The notes under the pieces: model-generated
Database searches by the model: none
Seen by the model: only the letters and a program-made list of their open reading frames with translations
Told to the model about the DNA's origin: nothing
Translations under genes and position numbers: made by a program
Source: Chitinivibrionales bacterium
Lineage (GTDB): Bacteria > Fibrobacterota > Chitinivibrionia > Chitinivibrionales > WJKA01
DNA: 64,000 nucleotides
Direction of reading: 5' to 3'
Assembly: GCA_014728295.1 (NCBI GenBank)
Contig: WJLW01000047.1
Coordinates: forward strand, 20,673-84,672
Part shown: one piece after another, positions 9,733-17,941 of the stretch
How positions within the stretch are numbered: the first letter of the stretch is position 1
How the letters are laid out: every line of letters begins with the position of its first letter

Positions 9733-11694
9733 TTACTTGACCACAAATCTTATTGCCGTTTTTGAGCCGTTTGAAGAGAAAATAAAGAGATAATTGCCTG
9801 CCTGTAATCGGGCCTGAGCAGCAGAGATTGAGTAGCTGCCTTTTTGATTTTGTGCAAATGTTTCGACGATTCTGCCGTTCAGGGTGGCTATCATGCCATA
9901 CCAGGGCCTGTGCGCGCTGATGACAATGCGGTTCTGGGCGGCATATATGGTGGGAATTCCGTATTCTCCCGCACTCCACGGGGCCGTGCTGCTCATTGGC
10001 GGCTCCCACGGAACAATTTTTGGTGCGACGGCATTGCCGCCGCCGCTGAAGTCGTCGAATACCGTTTCACGGGCTGTATTTCCATCGTGCGAGCAGGTAT
10101 ACAGACAAATCTGCGAACTTGTTGCGGTATTCCTGGGTTGCATTACTTTATTTGTTTCGGTCCATTGATCTCCTTCATTTTCTTTGTAAAAAGCACGAAA
10201 GCCGTCACCTTCGCGCTTGATCCGCAGCCAGACCGGATAGCTGACTGTGACCCGCGTGCCGGGGCCGCCCTGCTGATCGATATTGGCGTCGGCCTGTGTA
10301 TCCCAGGCGGTTTGCACAGATCCGCCCTTGGATACGCAAATGAATCCGAAGCCGCCTTTGGAAAGATCGTTGAAATCGTTGGCGACCATGATGCCGCGGC
10401 GGGACCAGGTATCGGTTGCATTCATGCTTACCACCTTGACGGAAACGTCAAACTCACCGCCTATATCGCGATAGACACCGACAAATTCCGTCGAGTTCTC
10501 CCATGTATCGTTACCTTTGCCGGTGAGCGTCAGTTGACCGTTGCTCTCATCGACACTGCTGGGATCTCCGTTGTCGCTGTCGATAAACGTCCACGGCCCT
10601 AAATTGCCGTCGCCGAAATCATCGAATACGCCCAGCATTTTAAATTGAACCGTTGCATTCGACAACGCATTCTTTGCTTCAGTCAAATCCCGCACGTTTT
10701 TGACGGTGGCCGTATACTGCTTATCCTTGGTGAGACTACCGACAGTCAATTCGACCGTGCGCCAGTCGGCCAGCAAGGTGGCTTTTGAGACGCTGATGCC
10801 CTGATCGATCGTGTAATTGCCGGCATTTTCCGCGCTTGCCTTGTCGAGGGGTTCGTCGAAGATAATCCAAACGGACGTCGCGCCCTTGAAACATCCGGCC
10901 GTATCAATTACCGGGGCGGTTTTGTCCGCTTTCGTGCGGGCAATAACGACCTCGCTTTTATCGCTCACCATGCCGACATTATTGACGCCCTGAAGGCGGT
11001 AGTTGACTTCCTGCGATTCGCGCAGGCCGGTATCGATAAGCGTGAGATCACTCAGCGTATCAATCGGTTCACCATTCCTAAAAACGATATATTGGGAAGT
11101 GGTTGCGTCGTCGGTCTTGGTCCAGCTCAATTTGATGCTGGATTCATTCATCGCCTGCCACTCCAGGCCACCCGGTTTTTCGGGCTTGCCCACCCGCTCT
11201 TTGCTCTCGATGAGCACATTGTCATGATCACCGGCATGGTAAAAGGTGAGCCTCAGTGCTATTTCATCGCCAATAGCGGCCTGTTTCGGTAAACCCACAA
11301 TTCCGGAACACCAGATGCATAAATCAAGCTCCAGGTTGGCTATCATCAGCTTTTCGCCGGCGGGAACGGTCGCCTCGCGCTGGTTGGTACCATGTCGATA
11401 CGAACCGTCACGCTCGTATTGATGCTGTGTTTTTACCGTATCCCCGCTTGCTTTGAGATAAAACAATTCGAACTGAAGGTGATATTCTCTGCCGGGAACA
11501 TTGATTTCCTCAACAGTGTAGGAATCGATGACCACCTCGCTTCCCGATGTGTTGTCAAAGAACAGGGTCGGCGTAAAATCGGAATTGTTCCACTGGGTCG
11601 CCTGCAATTGGTTAACCGCCAGATCGAATGCCGCCTGTGATGCACTGAATAATAATCCGCATACCAGGACTGCCGGAACAGACTTTTTCATCAT
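9733..11694 (-). CDS. Secreted multi-domain protein: CIWCSG domain, fibronectin III, Ig and lectin-like modules
   Basis: 653 residues. Signal peptide (VPAVLVCGLLFSASQAAF). Residues about 22-165 form a beta-domain with a conserved CIWCSG Cys pair and an EREYH/YERDGSYRHGT pattern. A fibronectin type III domain follows (about 172-255, GLEWQAMNESSIKLSWTK), then an SbsA-type Ig domain (about 258-350, ATSVWIIFDEPLDKAS). Next is a concanavalin-like region (about 355-550, FDDFGDGNLGPWTFID), and a sorting-type tail closes the protein. The paralog at 11954 has the same order. These modules suggest a carbohydrate- or matrix-binding surface protein; no catalytic residues are evident. The start is at an ATG preceded by GGGGGTC. 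Confidence 0.75.
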   Translation of the reverse strand: MMKKSVPAVLVCGLLFSASQAAFDLAVNQLQATQWNNSDFTPTLFFDNTSGSEVVIDSYTVEEINVPGREYHLQFELFYLKASGDTVKTQHQYERDGSYRHGTNQREATVPAGEKLMIANLELDLCIWCSGIVGLPKQAAIGDEIALRLTFYHAGDHDNVLIESKERVGKPEKPGGLEWQAMNESSIKLSWTKTDDATTSQYIVFRNGEPIDTLSDLTLIDTGLRESQEVNYRLQGVNNVGMVSDKSEVVIARTKADKTAPVIDTAGCFKGATSVWIIFDEPLDKASAENAGNYTIDQGISVSKATLLADWRTVELTVGSLTKDKQYTATVKNVRDLTEAKNALSNATVQFKMLGVFDDFGDGNLGPWTFIDSDNGDPSSVDESNGQLTLTGKGNDTWENSTEFVGVYRDIGGEFDVSVKVVSMNATDTWSRRGIMVANDFNDLSKGGFGFICVSKGGSVQTAWDTQADANIDQQGGPGTRVTVSYPVWLRIKREGDGFRAFYKENEGDQWTETNKVMQPRNTATSSQICLYTCSHDGNTARETVFDDFSGGGNAVAPKIVPWEPPMSSTAPWSAGEYGIPTIYAAQNRIVISAHRPWYGMIATLNGRIVETFAQNQKGSYSISAAQARLQAGNYLFIFSSNGSKTAIRFVVK

Positions 11695-11854
11695 GACCCC
11701 CCAAAATGAATTGTCAGAATGTGTCGCACCAGCTCAGAGCAAGGCACATGTGGCATGCACGGCGAACATTTAAACCCTTAAACTGGTGGAGCAAAGAGGC
11801 AAGAATCGTAAGAGGTGCTTATTCCCCGTGATTCTCTTGCCGAAACTACTGGGG

Positions 11855-11863
11855 AATATACTA
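11855..11863 (-). promoter_or_regulatory. Possible -10 element TAGTATATT
   Basis: On the minus strand this reads TAGTATATT, about 160 bases upstream of the start at 11694. The same nonamer, or one with a single change, lies upstream of the minus-strand genes starting at 13924, 25642 and 31218, which is why I list it. No clear -35 box here. Confidence 0.4.
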
Positions 11864-11953
11864 TAAACTGCAGGGAAAATCCTGAAAAAACGGCCTTGTT
11901 GTGTTCCGCTCCCGCAGAAGGAGCAGGGGTCATGTAAAGTGTCATGTGCTAAA

Positions 11954-13924
11954 TCACTTCAGCACGTTCAGTACCCTATTGCGTTGTGTTGAAGGAGTTA
12001 CAATGTGCAAAATATAGTAACCGGATGGTGCAGCGAGATTTTCGCGATAGCTTTGCGCAACGCCCTGCCGATGCAAAATCTGTCTGCCGTCAGGCGTTAG
12101 CAGCATGACCTGGTAGCTGGTCTGGGTGGGGAAGTTAATATCGAGCACCCCCCGGCTGAACGAGGTGCGGATGGATGTGCGAATGCGCGGCACGAGTGCT
12201 GCACTCGTCGGCAATGGCTCCCGCGTGTAAATTATGTCCGGCGCATCGATTCCCGCGGCTCCACCGCCGCTGAAATTGTCGAAGGTAATAGGTATGGTTG
12301 CGCCTTGTTGAGAAGACGAATGTCCGTTTCGCGATGCAAAGAGCGCGATGTGGGGATTAGCCGCTGCATCGGCGATATCTTTTGATCCGATTTGCGTCCA
12401 GGGATCAGCCTGCGCGTCTTTGATAAAACCGCTAAAGGTGTCTCCCTCTCTTTTCAACCTCAAATACAAAGGCGGCTGCATCGTCAAGCTGCCTTTTTGT
12501 GGCCCCGGCCTGCCGTCGGGCGCAATTCTCATTTTTGCCTGGTTGTTTTTCCACTCGAAGGTTGCGGCCACAAGGCCGGTTCGGCTGGCATTGTCTTCGG
12601 CATTGTTGATTGCCATGATACCGGCTTCCCCCGCCGGACTGGAAACATCAATTTTTACAACTTCAACCGACACATCAAAATCACCGGAGATGTCATTGCG
12701 ATACACGCCGGTAAATTGCATATCACTGAGATGCAATCCCATTCCCCCCGCGGTGATGACAAGCTGATTGTTTACAACGTTAGCACTGCCCTTTCCGTCA
12801 CCTGGATCAAGGTGATAATCCACCAGGTTCCAGGCCGGCCCAAGCTGCCCGGCGCCGAAATCGTCAACCGATCCGCTGAACAGCACCTTGACAGTCGTTT
12901 GCCTGATGGTATTCTTTGCAGCAGTATTGTCCCTGACATTTTTGATCGTCAGCGAATACTGCGTATTTTTCGTCAGTGGACTGACCACCAGATTGACAAC
13001 GCGCGTATTGTACCAGTCCACACTGTTTACCGTGATATTATTGCTTATCGAGTAATTATCCGGATTCATTGCGGAGCCGGGATCAATTTCCTCATTGTAA
13101 ACCACCACAATCGAGGTAGCGCCGCTGAAGCAACCGGCAGTGTCCAGTTCGGGCGCAACCTTATCGGCCGGCGTCGTGGTAGTTGCAGGATCGCTTTTAT
13201 CACTTTTCATGCCGGAATTATTGATTCCTTCGAGGCGATAGGTGACGGTTTGCGATTCGTGCAAGCCGTTATCGGTGAAGCTGGTTTGGTCGGTCGTATC
13301 GAGTATGTCGCCATTGCGGTGCACGATGTAGCTTGTCGTAACGCCGTCATTGGTATTATCCCAGGTCAGTTTGACGCTCGTCATGCTCTGAGCTTGTGCC
13401 TGCAGCCCGGCCGGTTTGTCCGGTTTTGCAACGGTTTGCTTGCTGGATATTTCGATATCGTCCGAGCCACCGCCACTGTAGAAAATGACCTTGATTTTCA
13501 TCTCATCGTTGAGCGCGGCGCTTTTTCTGAGCGTAATCAGGCCGGAACACCAGATGCACAAGTCAAGGCTGATTTCGTGCATGTAAAGTTTTTTGCCGGC
13601 CGGAACTTCAATAATACGCTGCGTTGTGCCGTGGCGATACGTTCCTTCCCGTTCGTACTGATACTCCTGATTTATGGAATCTCCGGTAGCAGCAAAGGAT
13701 GTCAATTTAAATCGGAAGTGATACTCTCTTTCGGGGATGGTCAGTTCCTCGACGGTGACACTGTCGATAGTAACCGCCGAGCCCGAACTGTTCTCCCAGA
13801 TAAGCGATGGCTGGCCTGCACCGGATATTTGCCGTGCACCCAGTTGGTCAACCAGCAAATCAAAGCCGGATGCCCTGGCATAAAGCATCAGTATCGGAGC
13901 AATGAGTATCAATCGCTTTATCAT
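11954..13924 (-). CDS. Paralog of the 9733-11694 secreted protein
   Basis: 656 residues with the same architecture as the next gene: signal peptide (residues 1-20), the domain with CIWCSGLITL, fibronectin type III (residues about 172-255, SVKLTWDNTNDGVTTSY), an SbsA-type Ig domain (TSIVVVYNEEIDPGS), a concanavalin-like region (VDDFGAGQLGPAWNLVD, later FDNFSGGGAAG) and a sorting-type tail (VMLLTPDGRQILHRQ). The two genes are separated by 259 bases and probably have separate promoters. A tandem duplication followed by divergence is the simplest history. A 512-codon frame on the opposite strand is a codon-bias shadow. Confidence 0.75.
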   Translation of the reverse strand: MIKRLILIAPILMLYARASGFDLLVDQLGARQISGAGQPSLIWENSSGSAVTIDSVTVEELTIPEREYHFRFKLTSFAATGDSINQEYQYEREGTYRHGTTQRIIEVPAGKKLYMHEISLDLCIWCSGLITLRKSAALNDEMKIKVIFYSGGGSDDIEISSKQTVAKPDKPAGLQAQAQSMTSVKLTWDNTNDGVTTSYIVHRNGDILDTTDQTSFTDNGLHESQTVTYRLEGINNSGMKSDKSDPATTTTPADKVAPELDTAGCFSGATSIVVVYNEEIDPGSAMNPDNYSISNNITVNSVDWYNTRVVNLVVSPLTKNTQYSLTIKNVRDNTAAKNTIRQTTVKVLFSGSVDDFGAGQLGPAWNLVDYHLDPGDGKGSANVVNNQLVITAGGMGLHLSDMQFTGVYRNDISGDFDVSVEVVKIDVSSPAGEAGIMAINNAEDNASRTGLVAATFEWKNNQAKMRIAPDGRPGPQKGSLTMQPPLYLRLKREGDTFSGFIKDAQADPWTQIGSKDIADAAANPHIALFASRNGHSSSQQGATIPITFDNFSGGGAAGIDAPDIIYTREPLPTSAALVPRIRTSIRTSFSRGVLDINFPTQTSYQVMLLTPDGRQILHRQGVAQSYRENLAAPSGYYILHIVTPSTQRNRVLNVLK

Positions 13925-14349
13925 AAGTAAATCCCCCAGGTAATATTAATAATGTGGCTGTTTATTCGTTTAAATATCGCTAACAGTTGTAAGCATCTTG
14001 ATAGAGCACACGCCAAAGTAGTCACTTGATCGGGTGACTACTCAGGCTGATTACACCCCGCCTTTTGCCAAGAGACAAAGAGTCCCGGCAGCAACAATAT
14101 TCGTTGAGTTGACCCGGACGTTCTCTGAATATACTACGTGATGGTAATATAGCTAATTATTTTTGAAATCTCAGGAAAAAATGACCGACTGTTACCCAGA
14201 GCAGTACCGACGCGCATGCCGTGATTTTTTCTGCATTTATTACTTTTTTTTCCATAAATTATCTTTTTATATTCACCGCAAAGCAGGGGAACGACAAAAC
14301 ACTATTATAAATTGCTCAAACACACGCCCAAGCGTGGGGGGTTTGTTCT
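13925..14349. other. Divergent intergenic region with possible promoters
   Basis: 425 bases between the minus gene starting at 13924 and the + gene at 14350. On the minus strand TAGTATATT lies at 14128-14136. On the + strand TTGACC (14109-14114) and TATACT (14130-14135) are 15 bases apart, shorter than ideal. The region is AT-rich, and I see no coding frame that I trust. Confidence 0.4.
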
Positions 14350-17300
14350 ATGTGCCAATTGCAGAAACGTTCATGGTGGAGCGCCAATTTAAGCGTTTTA
14401 ATCGCATGCGCAGTAACGATCTGCCTTGCAAATGAAATTGTATTTTCGCAGTCGTCGGACCGTTGCGATCTTGTCAGCAAAATGGAAACCGGCCAGAATT
14501 ATCGCCGGTGCGTGAGTCTGAAAGATCTCAGCGATACGTTGTATGTACCTGAATCGGTAACCCGCATTTCCAAGGATGGGCTGGCCATTTGTCCGCGCAT
14601 TTTTCCGCAGATTTCGCCGGCCGATATTGTCTATATCGTAGATCAGTCGGGGAGTATGGGATACAAAGGGAATAACGGTAATTACTCTCACCCCACGATC
14701 GGCTATCTGGTACAAAATGGAGATACGCTGTTTTGTGAAAGCGGATGCAACGGCTCAGGCAACATGGTGACATTTCCCTACGAAGAAGGGACGAAGGATT
14801 TGCCTCTTTGCACTAGCTGTAACGACATAAACACTTCCGGCGATCCGCTGCAGCAGCGCGCAAATGCAATAAAAGTTGCAATTCAAAAACAGGCAGCCTG
14901 GTCTCCCACATCAACGGCAGGCTATCTTGATTTTGGAAATGCAGTGAGCAAGCATATCGCGCCGGTAACACTTGGCGATCAATCAAACATTAATTCTCTC
15001 ATGAATAGCATTATTCTGCAGAATCTGAGCAGCACTCACTATCGCCAGCCCCTGGATTCCGCCAAAAGATGGCTGGATCCTACATCACAATGGCATCGAA
15101 ATGAAAAAAAAGTAATCATATTTTTGACCGATGGCCGTCCTACTCATTTAGATCAGGCTGCGAACCAATATAATGAGTTGCTTGAACCGGGGCTGTATCC
15201 CTTTCCAACCGTCTTCGGTATATTTCTCGGCACCGACAGCACCATCGCAGATTCGCTGATCAGCTTGACTGGTCAGACAAACGGCGAATTCTTCATGGTT
15301 CCACCCTCGCAGCCCGACAGTCTCGAGGGAGTCATCGAAGCCATACTTGCCAAAGTACTTCAGGCACCCAATGCCGACATCAGCATCACCAACAAAACCT
15401 TGTCGCAAAATTCGATATCCCTGAACCAGGCTACTCATAAAGAACGCGGGGTCACCATCGACCTTGACAGTGTCGTTGCGCTTGATCCCGATCAACCCAA
15501 TCAGGTGGAATTTGTCATGACCCACTCTTCGGGTGACATCGAGTCGTTCGAGTTCACGGTTATTGTCACCGACGATCAATCCAAACAGACTGATTTCAAC
15601 GCCTACTTTACGCAGGATTGCAATGCCTCATCCATAAAATTCCTCGACGAAAACGGCAACTACGTCACGCAAATAGAAGACGGTTCCACATTCCAGGTTG
15701 AACTGTACACATACAACTCCGGCCTCAGCGTATTCAATCCGGTCTTCGCCACCGGTCTCAACGATTACGAAAACATTCGCATTGCCAAAACGAGCCACAC
15801 GCACGATTCGACGAACGGTTTGACCCTGCGAAAGCTACTGACCTACGATCACAGTGCAAGTTCGGCCTCGACCAACAACGGCAAGCTTGAGGTCAAGCCT
15901 GCAGACCGCATCGCCGTAAGCTGGGTCCACCCGCGCGATCCGCTTGACACCGTCTATGCCGAGCTTTCGGTTGTCAAAAGCGATATCCCGCAAATCGCCG
16001 CCACCAAAGCAGTTATGTACGACCAGGACAGGGACGGACGCGCCGATTCGCTGGTAATCACGTTCGACCAGAAAGCTCCCGAGAAATTTCAGGCAACCAA
16101 TACTTACTGGAATAAGGGTGAGCCTTCGATGGAACGTACGCAGAATGTTGCAAAGCTCAGCAGCGACAGCTTGACGATTACGTTCAGCTTTGCCGGCAAT
16201 CAATTCAACCAGGATTTGACCGGAATCGACCCGACCGAGAAAGCTCCCTACACCCGGCTCAAGTCAACCGGTACTGCGTGGGCTCTCAAAACTGATACCA
16301 TTCACATCCAGGACGGCATGGGACCGGTGCCGGTGAGTGCTCTGCTCAGCAAATCACCGGCAATCGGCAGCGATCCCGATACGATTATCCTCACCGTCTC
16401 CGAAAGGCTGTCGACTACCGGCTCTGACCCCTGGAAAAAAATGCTGCGCTTTGCATCGAGCAATACCTACTCCTCATCCGACCTGCTGACAGTTGCGAAG
16501 TCGCCCGCTCAGACCGGACTGGTATACAAAATACCGATTGACAAGAACAGCGACGTCAAGGCCGGCGACTACCTTTTCCTGAACACCGGCGGACCATACA
16601 CGGACAGTGCCCGCAACAACCCCGGGGAAAAGGGCGTAAAACTCAGCCTGTCGACACAGCTTTACTTCGCACTCGAATCCGACCTTGATTCGGCGATTTC
16701 GACCATTGCCTGGCCGGCCGAGAGTCAGGTAATGGCCGTGGTGCTCACCGACGCGACGGATGATTCTCTGCTGTTGAATTTGCAGACCGAGAATAACGAC
16801 CTCGAAACATTCACGATGAAAAAACAAGGCGGCAAATTCACGGCTAAGATTTCAATATCATTCGTAGACCCGGCCAAAAGCGGCAACGGCGTGGTTGAAG
16901 GCAAACCGGTGTCGGCCGCCGGCGCCAACCGCGAAGTGATCACCGGAACCGTCGGAACACGAGTTGACTCCGCATCGGCAACGGTAGCTCTTGTGCATGA
17001 TCTGGGAGTATACATCGAAACGGCAAAGTATTACCCCGGCGCCCTTCCTGATCAACCGAACCAGGGACACCCCGATACTCTCCGGCTGCAGCTCAGTGAA
17101 GAAATCCAGAGCAATTCACTGTCCAACGCCCCAATTGAGGAGCTTTTTGCCGTCTATGTCATGAGTCAAGATAAACTGGCGGGTGACCACCTCAAATCTT
17201 CGCCCCCGGTTACCTACAGCTACGACAGTAATGACCAAATCATAAACCTTTTCATCCCGCGAGCTGTTTCCAATCCGGATTCTGCTGTGGTAACTATTGT

Positions 17301-17856
17301 ACCGACACTGGACGGTATCGAATTCAAATCAGGTATCCCGTATGCGTTGGATACCAACGACAATCCACCGGCCTCGGACAAACGCGTTACTATTCAGTGG
17401 GGAGTGGATTTTGCTCCCGCTCCGCAAATTCTCTCTCCCCTGGTTATCGGAGAAACAAACAACGATCAGGCCGCGCAAGTGCTCACCAGGTTTAAAGACA
17501 TCCTCAGCGCTGCGCAAACAGGCCTTCAATACGAAGAATATCCGGCAGATATGAAACAGAAAATCACCGAACTTGCCAAAGCGCAATACGGCACACCGGT
17601 AAAGGTAACCAGCCTGCTGCGCCTGAAACCGCAAAAATCTTCCTACATGATTTATGATCCTGTTGGAAATCTGGTAGTCGACAATATGCCCCTGGTAAGG
17701 GGGGGCTCGACTAATAACTACTATAGCCTTTGGGACGGCAGAAACAGCAACGGCAGGCATGTCGGTACCGGTACCTATCTGGTAATCTTTAATCTTGTTG
17801 ACGAAAATGATAAAGCCGTCGCGCCGGTACGAGCAAAAGTCGGCGTTAAGAAATAA
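14350..17856 (+). CDS. Very large secreted VWA-domain protein with FlgD-like C-terminus
   Basis: 1168 residues, a close architectural paralog of the gene at 958. Signal peptide at residues about 10-33. The N-domain has the same signature (VPESVTRISKDGLAICPR). The VWA domain has MIDAS DQSGSM at D98, S100 and S102, the same residue numbers as in the first copy. Long beta-rich modules follow (WVHPRDPLDTVYAELSVVK, TDSARNNPGEKGVKL, both also present in copy one). The FlgD-like end reads WDGRNSNGRHVGTGTY. The ATG at 14350 lies eight bases after GGGGGG. It is followed at 85 bases by the third VWA gene, with a good ribosome site between, so the two may share a transcript. Confidence 0.85.
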   Translation: MCQLQKRSWWSANLSVLIACAVTICLANEIVFSQSSDRCDLVSKMETGQNYRRCVSLKDLSDTLYVPESVTRISKDGLAICPRIFPQISPADIVYIVDQSGSMGYKGNNGNYSHPTIGYLVQNGDTLFCESGCNGSGNMVTFPYEEGTKDLPLCTSCNDINTSGDPLQQRANAIKVAIQKQAAWSPTSTAGYLDFGNAVSKHIAPVTLGDQSNINSLMNSIILQNLSSTHYRQPLDSAKRWLDPTSQWHRNEKKVIIFLTDGRPTHLDQAANQYNELLEPGLYPFPTVFGIFLGTDSTIADSLISLTGQTNGEFFMVPPSQPDSLEGVIEAILAKVLQAPNADISITNKTLSQNSISLNQATHKERGVTIDLDSVVALDPDQPNQVEFVMTHSSGDIESFEFTVIVTDDQSKQTDFNAYFTQDCNASSIKFLDENGNYVTQIEDGSTFQVELYTYNSGLSVFNPVFATGLNDYENIRIAKTSHTHDSTNGLTLRKLLTYDHSASSASTNNGKLEVKPADRIAVSWVHPRDPLDTVYAELSVVKSDIPQIAATKAVMYDQDRDGRADSLVITFDQKAPEKFQATNTYWNKGEPSMERTQNVAKLSSDSLTITFSFAGNQFNQDLTGIDPTEKAPYTRLKSTGTAWALKTDTIHIQDGMGPVPVSALLSKSPAIGSDPDTIILTVSERLSTTGSDPWKKMLRFASSNTYSSSDLLTVAKSPAQTGLVYKIPIDKNSDVKAGDYLFLNTGGPYTDSARNNPGEKGVKLSLSTQLYFALESDLDSAISTIAWPAESQVMAVVLTDATDDSLLLNLQTENNDLETFTMKKQGGKFTAKISISFVDPAKSGNGVVEGKPVSAAGANREVITGTVGTRVDSASATVALVHDLGVYIETAKYYPGALPDQPNQGHPDTLRLQLSEEIQSNSLSNAPIEELFAVYVMSQDKLAGDHLKSSPPVTYSYDSNDQIINLFIPRAVSNPDSAVVTIVPTLDGIEFKSGIPYALDTNDNPPASDKRVTIQWGVDFAPAPQILSPLVIGETNNDQAAQVLTRFKDILSAAQTGLQYEEYPADMKQKITELAKAQYGTPVKVTSLLRLKPQKSSYMIYDPVGNLVVDNMPLVRGGSTNNYYSLWDGRNSNGRHVGTGTYLVIFNLVDENDKAVAPVRAKVGVKK

Positions 17857-17941
17857 TCGCATGCTGCCCGGCTTCCACGCAAAGTCGATTATGGCCATGC
17901 ATTATTTTTCAGAAGGTAACTTGTAAGAAGGAGATCCCTTT

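Noticed and set aside
12392..13930. A 512-codon + strand frame opposite the secreted paralog gene
   Set aside because: It is fully antisense to a gene with a signal peptide, domains and a sorting tail. Its translation is rich in His, Arg and Gly without domain pattern, and it has no ribosome site. Codon-bias shadow.
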